Shown piece by piece: positions 32,882 through 39,623 of a stretch of 39,623 nt of DNA (positions are counted from its first letter, which is position 1; the number at the start of each line of letters is the position of its first letter). Both the position numbers and the translations under genes were made by a program. Source of the stretch: Clostridiaceae bacterium (GTDB lineage Bacteria > Bacillota > Clostridia > Peptostreptococcales > Tindalliaceae). Under the pieces are notes generated by a model. It made no database searches. It had not been told where the DNA came from and was given only the letters and a program-made list of their open reading frames with translations. The DNA is taken from the NCBI GenBank assembly GCA_011390155.1, contig JAABSW010000021.1, forward strand, positions 1-39,623. The letters are read 5' to 3'.

Positions 32882-33415
32882 ATGTCACAATCAGAACGAC
32901 AACTTGTAACAGGGAATACGAAAACTGCCGACTTGTCAAACGAGCATTATGAAACGCTGGAGAATTATATTGGTACTTTGGAGGATAAAGAGGGCTCTCT
33001 AATCAATGTCCTTCATAAAGCGCAGGAGTTATTTGGCTACCTGCCCCAGGAAGTTCAGTTGTTTATCGCAAGAAAAATGGACATACCAGCTGCCAAGGTA
33101 TTTGGTGTGGTTAGTTTCTACTCCTATTTCGAATCAAATCCTGTTGGAAAACACAAAATCAGCGTTTGTATGGGAACGGCCTGCTTTGTGACAGGTGCAG
33201 AGAAAATTCTAGAGGAGTTTGAAAAAGAATTGTTGATTGGAAATGGCGAAACAACGAAAGATGGCATGTTCACCCTAAAGGATGTGCGTTGCATTGGCGC
33301 TTGTGGACTGGCACCCGTAGTCTTATTTGATGATCAGATCTACGGGCATGTTACGGTGGATGGTGTGAGGGAAATTTTAGAAAAATACAGAAAGGTAGAT
33401 AAATATGCCTATTAA
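32882..33415 (+). CDS. hydC: [FeFe] hydrogenase NuoE-like subunit (HydC/HndA)
   Basis: A 177-residue thioredoxin-fold ferredoxin of the NuoE family. It binds one [2Fe-2S] cluster with CMGTAC and CIGACG ligands (C-x4-C and C-x3-C). The N-terminal helical part (LINVLHKAQELFGYLPQEVQLFIARKM) matches NuoE/HndA. It would shuttle electrons between the NAD(P)H-linked HydB subunit and HydA. GAAAGGAAGGGG precedes the ATG. Its end overlaps the next gene by 11 nt, so the two are translationally coupled. Confidence 0.92.
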   Translation: MSQSERQLVTGNTKTADLSNEHYETLENYIGTLEDKEGSLINVLHKAQELFGYLPQEVQLFIARKMDIPAAKVFGVVSFYSYFESNPVGKHKISVCMGTACFVTGAEKILEEFEKELLIGNGETTKDGMFTLKDVRCIGACGLAPVVLFDDQIYGHVTVDGVREILEKYRKVDKYAY

Positions 33416-33797
33416 ATCTTTGGATGAATTGATCAAAATCAGAGAAAGTGCGATGAAAAAAGTAAACCTGCGAGAAAGTGGAGAAGATGCTGAACCCATG
33501 ATTGAATTGATGGTCGGCATGGCAACTTGTGGTATTGCGGCAGGTGCCAGGGCAACCTTAACAGCATTGCTTGATGAGATCGAGGCACAATCATTGGAAA
33601 ACATACGGGTGGTACAGGTGGGATGTCTTGGATACTGTCATTCAGAACCTATCGTTCAGGTGAATATGCCAGGTGAAGAACCCATGATCTATGGGAACGT
33701 TGACGAAAAAAGAGCCCGTGAGATCATTCAAAAACATATCATTGAAAAAAAGTTCCTGGACAGCGCAATTTTGAACAAAACCTATAACAAGGCATAA
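33405..33797 (+). CDS. hndB: HndB-like [2Fe-2S] ferredoxin-domain subunit
   Basis: A 130-residue protein with cysteines in VGMATCGIAAGA and VGCLGYCHSEP, the thioredoxin-like [2Fe-2S] ferredoxin arrangement. HndB is the second subunit of tetrameric HndABCD hydrogenases and has the same order here, between the NuoE-like and NuoF-like genes. Its presence marks the complex as the four-subunit Hnd type rather than the three-subunit Thermotoga HydABC. AAAGGTAG within the previous gene is the ribosome binding site. Confidence 0.9.
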   Translation: MPIKSLDELIKIRESAMKKVNLRESGEDAEPMIELMVGMATCGIAAGARATLTALLDEIEAQSLENIRVVQVGCLGYCHSEPIVQVNMPGEEPMIYGNVDEKRAREIIQKHIIEKKFLDSAILNKTYNKA

Positions 33798-33818
33798 ACA
33801 TGGTCAAGGAGGGGTAAT

Positions 33819-35612
33819 ATGGATGGGGTTAGAAGTCATATCATGGTCTGCGGAGGTACAGGGTGTATCTCTGCTGGAGCAGAAGACATTATAGACGCTT
33901 TAAAGGCCGAATTGGATAAAGTCGAATACGACCAGGAAGTGAATGTCATTCGAACAGGGTGTTTTGGGTTCTGCGGGCAGGGTCCTGTTGTTAAAATTCA
34001 CCCCGATAACGTTTTTTATGTGAAGGTAAAGAAAGAAGATGCTGCGGAAATCGTGAATGAACACATTGTAAAAGGACGTCCAGTGTCACGTCTTTTATAC
34101 ACGGACCCTGAAAGCAATAAAAAACTGGACAAGCATCATCAGATGTCCTTCTATCAAAAACAGTATCGGATTGCTTTGCGAAATTGTGGATTGATTAATC
34201 CGGATGATGTTTACGAATACATTGCCTTCAGGGGCTATGAAGCGCTGGCGACGGTTCTCCAGGAGCAGACACCCCTTCAAGTCATTGAAGTGATTAAAAA
34301 AGCCGGTCTGCGTGGACGTGGCGGCGGTGGGTTTCCCACGGGGCTTAAGTGGGAGTTGACCCTAAAGTCACCAGGCGCTGAAAAATACATAATCTGTAAT
34401 GCCGATGAGGGAGATCCGGGCGCCTTCATGGATCGGTCAATTCTGGAAGGCGATCCCCATTCAGTGATTGAAGCCATGGCCATCGGGGCCTATGCCACTG
34501 GTTCCAACAAAGGAATTGTCTATATAAGGGCAGAATATCCCCTGGCGATTAAACGGCTGCAAACCGCCATTGGACAGGCCAGGGAACTGGGTTTCCTGGG
34601 AAAAGACATTTTCAATTCAGGGTTTTGTTTTGACATAGAAGTAAAGTTGGGAGCAGGTGCCTTCGTTTGTGGTGAAGAAACGGCTTTGATACAATCTGTT
34701 GAAGGTTCCAGGGGAGAACCGGTGAGAAAGCCGCCTTTTCCTTCAGAATCCGGCTACCTGGGAAAGCCAACCACTGTCAACAACGTGGAAACATTTGCAA
34801 ACATTCCGCCAATCATCCTTAAAGGAGCAGATTGGTTTAGTGGCATCGGAACAGAAAATTCCAAAGGAACAAAGGTGTTTGCCCTTGCAGGAAATGTCAA
34901 AAATGTGGGATTGGTTGAAGTCCCCATGGGCACAACACTCCGTGAGATCATTTTTGATATCGGCGGTGGCATTGTTGGAAACAAGGGATTTAAAGCAGTT
35001 CAAACCGGTGGCCCCTCAGGGGGTGTCATCACCAGTGCCGATTTGGATACCCCCATCGATTATGAATCGTTAAAAAACATTGGCTCCATGATGGGGTCAG
35101 GGGGAATGATCGTCATGGATGATGAGACCTGTATGGTGAACATTGCAAAATTCTACCTGGGATTCACCCAGGATGAGTCATGCGGCAAATGCACTCCCTG
35201 CAGGATCGGGACCAAAAGAATGTACGAAATCCTTGATAATATAACCAAAGGCAAAGGAACGGAAGAAGACCTGGCACACCTTGAAGAATTGGCCCCCATG
35301 ATTAAAGATGCAGCTCTGTGCGGTTTGGGACAGACGGCACCCAACCCGGTTTTATCCACACTGGAATACTTCAGAAACGAATACGAAGATCATGTGCTCC
35401 ATAAATATTGTACGGCTGGTGAATGTAAGGCTTTGGCGAAATACAGCATTGATCCGGAAAAATGCATCGGATGCACCTTGTGTGCCAAGGCCTGTCCGGT
35501 ACACTGCATCCAGGGGGCTGTGAAACAAATACATGTCATCGACCCAGCGAAATGTATTTCCTGTGGTGTCTGTGCCCGTGCATGTAAGTTCGATGCAGTT
35601 ATCAAGCCATAG
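33819..35612 (+). CDS. hydB: [FeFe] hydrogenase NuoF-like diaphorase subunit (HydB/HndC)
   Basis: A 597-residue flavoprotein that exchanges electrons with NAD(P)H. The N-terminal [2Fe-2S] domain (CGGTGC, CFGFCGQGP; 1-90) is followed by the NuoF core, with GRGGGGFPTGLKW for NADH and NADEGDPGAFMDR for FMN. An SLBB segment and the 4Fe-4S motif ESCGKCTPCRIGTKRM come next. Two C-terminal [4Fe-4S] motifs (CIGCTLCAKACP, CISCGVCARACK) complete it. This layout is that of electron-bifurcating HydB. AAGGAGGGG precedes the ATG. Confidence 0.95.
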   Translation: MDGVRSHIMVCGGTGCISAGAEDIIDALKAELDKVEYDQEVNVIRTGCFGFCGQGPVVKIHPDNVFYVKVKKEDAAEIVNEHIVKGRPVSRLLYTDPESNKKLDKHHQMSFYQKQYRIALRNCGLINPDDVYEYIAFRGYEALATVLQEQTPLQVIEVIKKAGLRGRGGGGFPTGLKWELTLKSPGAEKYIICNADEGDPGAFMDRSILEGDPHSVIEAMAIGAYATGSNKGIVYIRAEYPLAIKRLQTAIGQARELGFLGKDIFNSGFCFDIEVKLGAGAFVCGEETALIQSVEGSRGEPVRKPPFPSESGYLGKPTTVNNVETFANIPPIILKGADWFSGIGTENSKGTKVFALAGNVKNVGLVEVPMGTTLREIIFDIGGGIVGNKGFKAVQTGGPSGGVITSADLDTPIDYESLKNIGSMMGSGGMIVMDDETCMVNIAKFYLGFTQDESCGKCTPCRIGTKRMYEILDNITKGKGTEEDLAHLEELAPMIKDAALCGLGQTAPNPVLSTLEYFRNEYEDHVLHKYCTAGECKALAKYSIDPEKCIGCTLCAKACPVHCIQGAVKQIHVIDPAKCISCGVCARACKFDAVIKP

Positions 35613-35625
35613 AGAGGTGAATGCA

Positions 35626-37368
35626 ATGGAAATGATTAATGTTAAAATCAATGAGTACTACACACAGGTTCCTGAAGGCACCACAGTGTTACAAGCAGCC
35701 AAAAAATGTGGCGTTCATCTGCCCACATTATGTCATATGGATCTCAAGGAATTCGGCATCACCAACAATGTGTCTTCCTGTCGAGTGTGTATGGTTGAAG
35801 TTAAAGGGCGACAGACGCTGGTACCGTCGTGCTCAGAACTTGTCAAAGAAGGCATGGTTGTTACCACTGATTCGTTGAGGGCAATCAAAGCACGCCGTAT
35901 GTCGGTGGAGCTCTTATTGTCCAATCATCCGAAAGACTGTTTAACCTGTGCGAAAAACCTGGAATGTGATCTCCAGAGCCTGTCCCAGGAGTTGGGCGTC
36001 AGGGATATAAAATGGGAAGGGATCAGGATGGATTATGAAAAAGACCAATCCAGTTATTCCCTGGTGAAAGACCCGAATAAATGTGTCATGTGTCGTCGCT
36101 GTGAAACAATGTGCAATGAGGTGCAAACCTGTGGCATTCTTTCAGCGGTCAGCCGTGGATTTGATTCCTTTGTCGGACCTGCCTTCAATTTACCCATGGC
36201 CGATACTTCCTGTACATTTTGTGGCCAATGCGTGGCGGTTTGTCCCACGGCGGCTCTGACAGAGGTCAACAACACAAGACTAGTCTGGAGAGAATTGAGT
36301 CATCAGAATAAGCATGTGGTGGTGCAGGTGGCACCGGCCATTCGCGTTGCCATTGGAGAGTTGTTTGGAATGGAGCCGGGTGAAATATCAACCGGCAAGA
36401 TCGCTGCAGCACTAAAAAGAATGGGGTTTGATGCTGTTTTCGATACCGATTTCGCTGCAGACCTTACCATCATGGAAGAAGCTTCTGAGCTGGTACATCG
36501 CATCCAACACCAGGGTAAATTACCAATGCTGACCAGTTGTTGCCCTGCATGGGTAAAGTTTTTTGAACATCAGTTTCCAGATTTGCTGGACATTCCTTCA
36601 ACCTGTAAATCACCCCAGGTAATGTTCGGAGCTATTGCCAAAACATATTATGCAAAGGAAAAAAACCTGAATCCCCATGATATTTCCGTTGTTTCCGTGA
36701 TGCCTTGTTTGGCGAAGAAAGCAGAAGCAAAAAGGCCTGAATTCACAAAAGATGAAGATTCAAATGTGGACATTGTCATCACCACCAGGGAACTCGCTCA
36801 AATGATTAAGGAAGCAGGAATCGATTTTGCCAATCTGGAAGACAAGTCATTCGACTCCCTGATGGGTGAAAGCACGGGAGCCTCTGTCATATTCGGTACA
36901 ACCGGTGGCGTCATTGAGGCCGCTGTTCGAACGGCGTACGAATGGATCACTGGTGAAACCCTTGAGGAAGTGGAGTATAAAACCTTAAGAGGACTGGAAG
37001 GCATTCGGGAAGCCACAATCACCATCGGAAACATGGACCTGAAAATCGGTATTGCCCATGAACTGGGAAATGCCAGAAAAATGCTGGAGGACATTCGGGA
37101 CGGGAAATCCCACTATCATGCCATCGAGATCATGGCATGTCCCGGCGGATGCATTGGCGGCGGAGGTCAACCATACCACCATGGCAACATGGGTATTATC
37201 AAAAAACGTCAGGAAGCCCTTTACCGGGAAGACCAGGGGAAGAAAAAGCGAAAATCCCATGAAAACCATGAAGTCATCCGGCTCTATGAAGAGTTTTTAG
37301 GGAAGCCCTATGGGGAAAAAGCCCATGAATTACTTCACACCCATTATGTTGCAAGGGAAAAGATTTAG
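35626..37368 (+). CDS. hydA: [FeFe] hydrogenase catalytic subunit (HydA/HndD)
   Basis: A 580-residue iron hydrogenase. The N terminus holds a [2Fe-2S] domain (Cys36, 52, 55, 69), a His-ligated [4Fe-4S] motif (His101, Cys105, 108, 114) and two [4Fe-4S] motifs (Cys153-163 and 196-206). H-cluster motifs are TSCCPAW (303-309), MPCLAKK (Cys361; Leu where Thr or Met is more common) and the later MACPGGCIGGGGQP. With HydB/HydC it likely oxidises NADH and ferredoxin to make H2, or the reverse. The ATG at 35626 after GAGAGGTG is preferred to the longer frame from 35533, which overlaps hydB. Maturases HydEFG are not in the window. Confidence 0.96.
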   Translation: MEMINVKINEYYTQVPEGTTVLQAAKKCGVHLPTLCHMDLKEFGITNNVSSCRVCMVEVKGRQTLVPSCSELVKEGMVVTTDSLRAIKARRMSVELLLSNHPKDCLTCAKNLECDLQSLSQELGVRDIKWEGIRMDYEKDQSSYSLVKDPNKCVMCRRCETMCNEVQTCGILSAVSRGFDSFVGPAFNLPMADTSCTFCGQCVAVCPTAALTEVNNTRLVWRELSHQNKHVVVQVAPAIRVAIGELFGMEPGEISTGKIAAALKRMGFDAVFDTDFAADLTIMEEASELVHRIQHQGKLPMLTSCCPAWVKFFEHQFPDLLDIPSTCKSPQVMFGAIAKTYYAKEKNLNPHDISVVSVMPCLAKKAEAKRPEFTKDEDSNVDIVITTRELAQMIKEAGIDFANLEDKSFDSLMGESTGASVIFGTTGGVIEAAVRTAYEWITGETLEEVEYKTLRGLEGIREATITIGNMDLKIGIAHELGNARKMLEDIRDGKSHYHAIEIMACPGGCIGGGGQPYHHGNMGIIKKRQEALYREDQGKKKRKSHENHEVIRLYEEFLGKPYGEKAHELLHTHYVAREKI

Positions 37369-37372
37369 TCAA

Positions 37373-37415
37373 AAGAAGAGTCTGCTGCGTTGTTAAAACG
37401 TATCAGACTCTTCTT
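37373..37415. terminator. Terminator between hydA and the aldehyde dehydrogenase gene
   Basis: A 12-bp perfect stem, AAGAAGAGTCTG (37373-37384) with CAGACTCTTCTT (37404-37415), lies between the convergent genes. The T-rich side is on the minus strand; plus-strand termination would rely on stem strength. Confidence 0.7.
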
Positions 37416-37462
37416 CACCATGTAGTGAAATCACCCAGCAGAGTAGCTTATTCCAGTTGTAC

Positions 37463-38872
37463 CTACTGGTTGTAAAACGATTTTATTTCAACAAATTCTT
37501 CAAGTCCATAAAAGCCGCCTTCACGACCAATGCCTGATTGCTTGTACCCGCCAAAGGGCGCCAGGGGGTCCCCTCTCCCGTCATTAACGTAGACGCTTCC
37601 GGTTCGCAGGGCAGCCGCTGCTTTTTCAGCCTCTGCCTGGGGACCAAACACAGCTCCTGACAATCCATACATGCTGTCATTGGCGATTCGAAGGCCCTCA
37701 TCAATGCCATCATAGGGGATGACACACAGTACGGGGCCAAATATTTCATCCTGTGCAATGGTCATATCGTTGGAGACCTTTGTAAAAACAACAGGGTCAA
37801 CAAAATAACCCGCAGATTCTTTTTCAGGTATTTTCCCAACCAGCAGTTGGGCCCCTTCTGAAACACCCATTTCAACATAATGTTTTACCTTATCAAATTG
37901 TTTTTTACTGGCCAGGGGGCCGATATCGGTTCCTTCGTCCCGTGGATCACCCACCTTATAGTGTGGGGTTTTATCCACAATCAATGCTTCAATTTTCTCT
38001 AAATCTTCTTTTGGCACGATCAGCCTCGATAAAGCAGCGCAGGTTTGGCCTGTATTGTAAAAAGTGGAGTTTAGACTTTTTGTCACAGCCATTTCATAGT
38101 CAGCGCCATGTAAAACCAAATTAGCTGATTTGCCTCCCAGTTCCAGGGTGATTTTTTTCACGGTCTCCATGGCCAGTTTGCCGACTTCTTTTCCCCCTGT
38201 TGTTGAACCTGTAAAGGAAATCATATCCACATCCGGGTGAGACGCCAACACATTTCCCACCTCTGCGCCTCTTCCGGTAACCAGGTTAAAAACACCCTTT
38301 GGCAGTTGTGCCTGGTGAAAGGATTCTGCCAGCCAATAAACAGACAGTGGTGTGTTTTGAGAAGGTTTTAACACCACTGTGTTTCCACAAATTAAAGCAG
38401 GAATCACCTTTTTGATGACCTGATCCAATGGATAGTTCCAGGGGGTGAGACAGCCCACAACGCCAACAGGTTCTTTTCTAACCGTTGACCTGGACAATGC
38501 CTCCTCAAAGGAGAAATCAGGGGCAATTTTAATGAATTTTTCAAAACTTTTCATGGGACTCTCCACGTGAACTTTTCTGGCTCGACCCATGGGGGATCCC
38601 AGTTCAGATACTTCTATTTCAGTCAACTCATCCTGAAAAGTCTGGAAGATTTCAAGGCCCTTGGATAAATAAGCAAGTCTTTCCTGAAGAGAGGTACTTT
38701 GCCACACTTTAAAAGCCCTTTTAGCCGCCGCCACCGCCTGGTTAACATCTTCTTTGTCGCCAGCAGGCACTTGTGCGAACTTTTCTTCAGTTGCAGGGTT
38801 TTCAACATCAATGAACTCCTTTGAATGAGTGTCTGTCCATTGTCCATCCACGTACAGTTTTTCATAATTCAT
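37463..38872 (-). CDS. Aldehyde dehydrogenase family protein
   Basis: A 469-residue NAD(P)-dependent dehydrogenase. Motifs are TPWNYPLDQ, FTGSTTGGKEV (cofactor), ELGGKSAN (general-base glutamate), and FYNTGQTCAALSR with the catalytic cysteine. EIFGPVLCVIPY and a C-terminal PFGGYKQSGIGREGG follow. The substrate cannot be fixed; it is not the CoA-acylating AdhE type. AAGGAGGG precedes the ATG. A TetR regulator is encoded divergently, which suggests induction by the substrate aldehyde or a related compound. Confidence 0.9.
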   Translation of the reverse strand: MNYEKLYVDGQWTDTHSKEFIDVENPATEEKFAQVPAGDKEDVNQAVAAAKRAFKVWQSTSLQERLAYLSKGLEIFQTFQDELTEIEVSELGSPMGRARKVHVESPMKSFEKFIKIAPDFSFEEALSRSTVRKEPVGVVGCLTPWNYPLDQVIKKVIPALICGNTVVLKPSQNTPLSVYWLAESFHQAQLPKGVFNLVTGRGAEVGNVLASHPDVDMISFTGSTTGGKEVGKLAMETVKKITLELGGKSANLVLHGADYEMAVTKSLNSTFYNTGQTCAALSRLIVPKEDLEKIEALIVDKTPHYKVGDPRDEGTDIGPLASKKQFDKVKHYVEMGVSEGAQLLVGKIPEKESAGYFVDPVVFTKVSNDMTIAQDEIFGPVLCVIPYDGIDEGLRIANDSMYGLSGAVFGPQAEAEKAAAALRTGSVYVNDGRGDPLAPFGGYKQSGIGREGGFYGLEEFVEIKSFYNQ

Positions 38873-39043
38873 ATATGACCCTCCTTAAAATTGGGTTACC
38901 ATCTACGGTAATATAGGTTACGGCAGCATAGACACTTCATAAACACATTTCGATCATGATTCACCTCCCCGGGAAAACAAATGTAACATGTTATTATGTA
39001 TACCCATTTAATTGAATGAAGACTAACATACGCAAGATTAACC

Positions 39044-39071
39044 TTTACAAAATCATGCAATCGTTTATAAT
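39044..39071 (+). promoter_or_regulatory. Promoter of the downstream TetR gene
   Basis: TTTACA (39044-39049), a 16-nt spacer and TATAAT (39066-39071) lie in the 252-nt divergent gap between the aldehyde dehydrogenase and TetR genes. Confidence 0.7.
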
Positions 39072-39082
39072 GAAATTAACAA

Positions 39083-39101
39083 TTATACTAAATCAGTATA
39101 A
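39083..39101. promoter_or_regulatory. Candidate TetR operator
   Basis: TTATACT-AAATC-AGTATAA is a perfect inverted repeat with 7-bp arms just downstream of the -10 box, a typical repression site. It is probably bound by the TetR product itself. Confidence 0.6.
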
Positions 39102-39124
39102 AAGTATAATAACGGAGGTTTGTC

Positions 39125-39623
39125 ATGGGTAAACAACAGGCACTAAAGCATAAACGCCTCATGGAACAGGCAGAGCGGCTGTTTCTGGAAAAAGGGTACA
39201 AGGCTGTCACCATGGAAGAAATTGCCGCTGCTGCAGGCATCAGCAAAATGACCATCTATAACCAGTATCATTCAAAGGAGAACCTGTTCCGGGAAATCTG
39301 CCTTGAGATGGTGCGGCATTTTAACGAGGACGTTGAAAGAATGGTCTGGCAGCAACCCAATACCTTTGAACGGCTCCGGGTCTATTTTGAAAAAGGACAG
39401 GCATCAGCCAATGATTATTCGCCGGCCTTTTTTAAGGATATATATGAAATGCCGTACCTGATCCAATCCATTGCCCACTATAAAAAGGACACCACATTGC
39501 AGATTCTTTGGGCCATTTTGGAGGAAGGGGGACGCAGTGGCGAGATCAGGGACGTGGACAAAGGGTTTATGGTGTTGCTGCTGGATGTGATAACAGCAGG
39601 GATGATTCAGATGATGCCCCAAA
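39125..39623 (+). CDS. TetR-family regulator, cut by the window end
   Basis: The frame starts at ATG 39125 with ACGGAGG upstream and stays open to the last base, giving 166 residues of an incomplete protein. The N-terminal helix-turn-helix (EKGYKAVTMEEIAAAAGISKMTIYNQYHSKENLF, residues about 22-55) is standard TetR. The visible part of the ligand domain is helical. It diverges from the aldehyde dehydrogenase gene and probably controls it and itself. Neither length nor ligand can be stated. Confidence 0.88.
   Translation, partial: MGKQQALKHKRLMEQAERLFLEKGYKAVTMEEIAAAAGISKMTIYNQYHSKENLFREICLEMVRHFNEDVERMVWQQPNTFERLRVYFEKGQASANDYSPAFFKDIYEMPYLIQSIAHYKKDTTLQILWAILEEGGRSGEIRDVDKGFMVLLLDVITAGMIQMMPQ

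Noticed and set aside
38945-38965. Six-codon minus-strand ORF (MIEMCL) after a strong GGAGGTG upstream of the aldehyde dehydrogenase
   Set aside because: Too short to judge, no attenuator hairpins follow, and it could be chance; noted only as a possible leader peptide.
1-39623. CRISPR arrays, transposases, prophage or toxin-antitoxin modules
   Set aside because: No regularly spaced repeats, recombinase motifs or phage proteins were found on either strand.

Overview
The window reads as chromosome of an anaerobic, amino-acid-fermenting, selenium-using member of the Clostridia. The evidence is a complete Stickland glycine reductase locus, a second selenoprotein substrate-specific pair of betaine-reductase type beside a BCCT transporter, a multisubunit [FeFe] hydrogenase, strong AGGAGG ribosome binding sites and many GTG/TTG starts. 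The moderate base composition and gene content recall Natronincola/Tindallia/Anoxynatronum-type alkaliphiles, but the genus is a guess.

Layout. 1-501: a c-di-GMP-I (GEMM-I) riboswitch with terminator controls a lone unrecognised 66-residue protein. 618-13623: housekeeping and catabolic genes: nitronate monooxygenase-like flavoprotein, D-serine dehydratase, a ~195 bp imperfect palindrome, branched-chain aminotransferase (-), a divergent FtsH, uracil-DNA glycosylase (-), a 545-residue HTH protein of unknown function, arginase (-), a small cupin (-), a QueG-like Fe-S protein (-), then yqeB and xdhC-like genes of selenium-dependent molybdenum hydroxylase maturation.

13777-22250 (minus strand): glycine reductase locus in transcription order grdX, grdE, grdB, trxB, trxA, grdA, grdC, grdD. 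A tandem glycine riboswitch with terminator precedes grdX, and a second promoter lies in front of trxB. GrdB (Sec350) and GrdA (Sec44) are read through in-frame UGA codons. 22440-27705: a TetR regulator (-), diverging from grdI and grdH (betaine-type component B, Sec353) and a BCCT transporter. The two sets work together: GrdE/GrdB or GrdI/GrdH activate glycine or betaine, selenoprotein GrdA receives the carboxymethyl group, GrdC/GrdD release acetyl phosphate, and TrxB/TrxA supply electrons. The trxB and grdI promoters share an 18 bp palindrome at exactly the same distance from an identical -35 box, which suggests one regulator ties the betaine operon to the shared machinery.

27915-31937: PAS histidine kinase, dCMP deaminase-like protein, TagO/WecA-type transferase, and a divergent serine hydroxymethyltransferase relative. 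32018-37415: a hydrogenase operon with a 5' leader holding competing Shine-Dalgarno hairpins and a possible 44-residue protein, then an ECF transporter S component and HydC/HndA-, HndB-, HydB- and HydA-like subunits. 37463-39623: aldehyde dehydrogenase (-) and a divergent TetR regulator cut by the window end. No tRNA, rRNA, CRISPR array, transposase or phage gene was seen.
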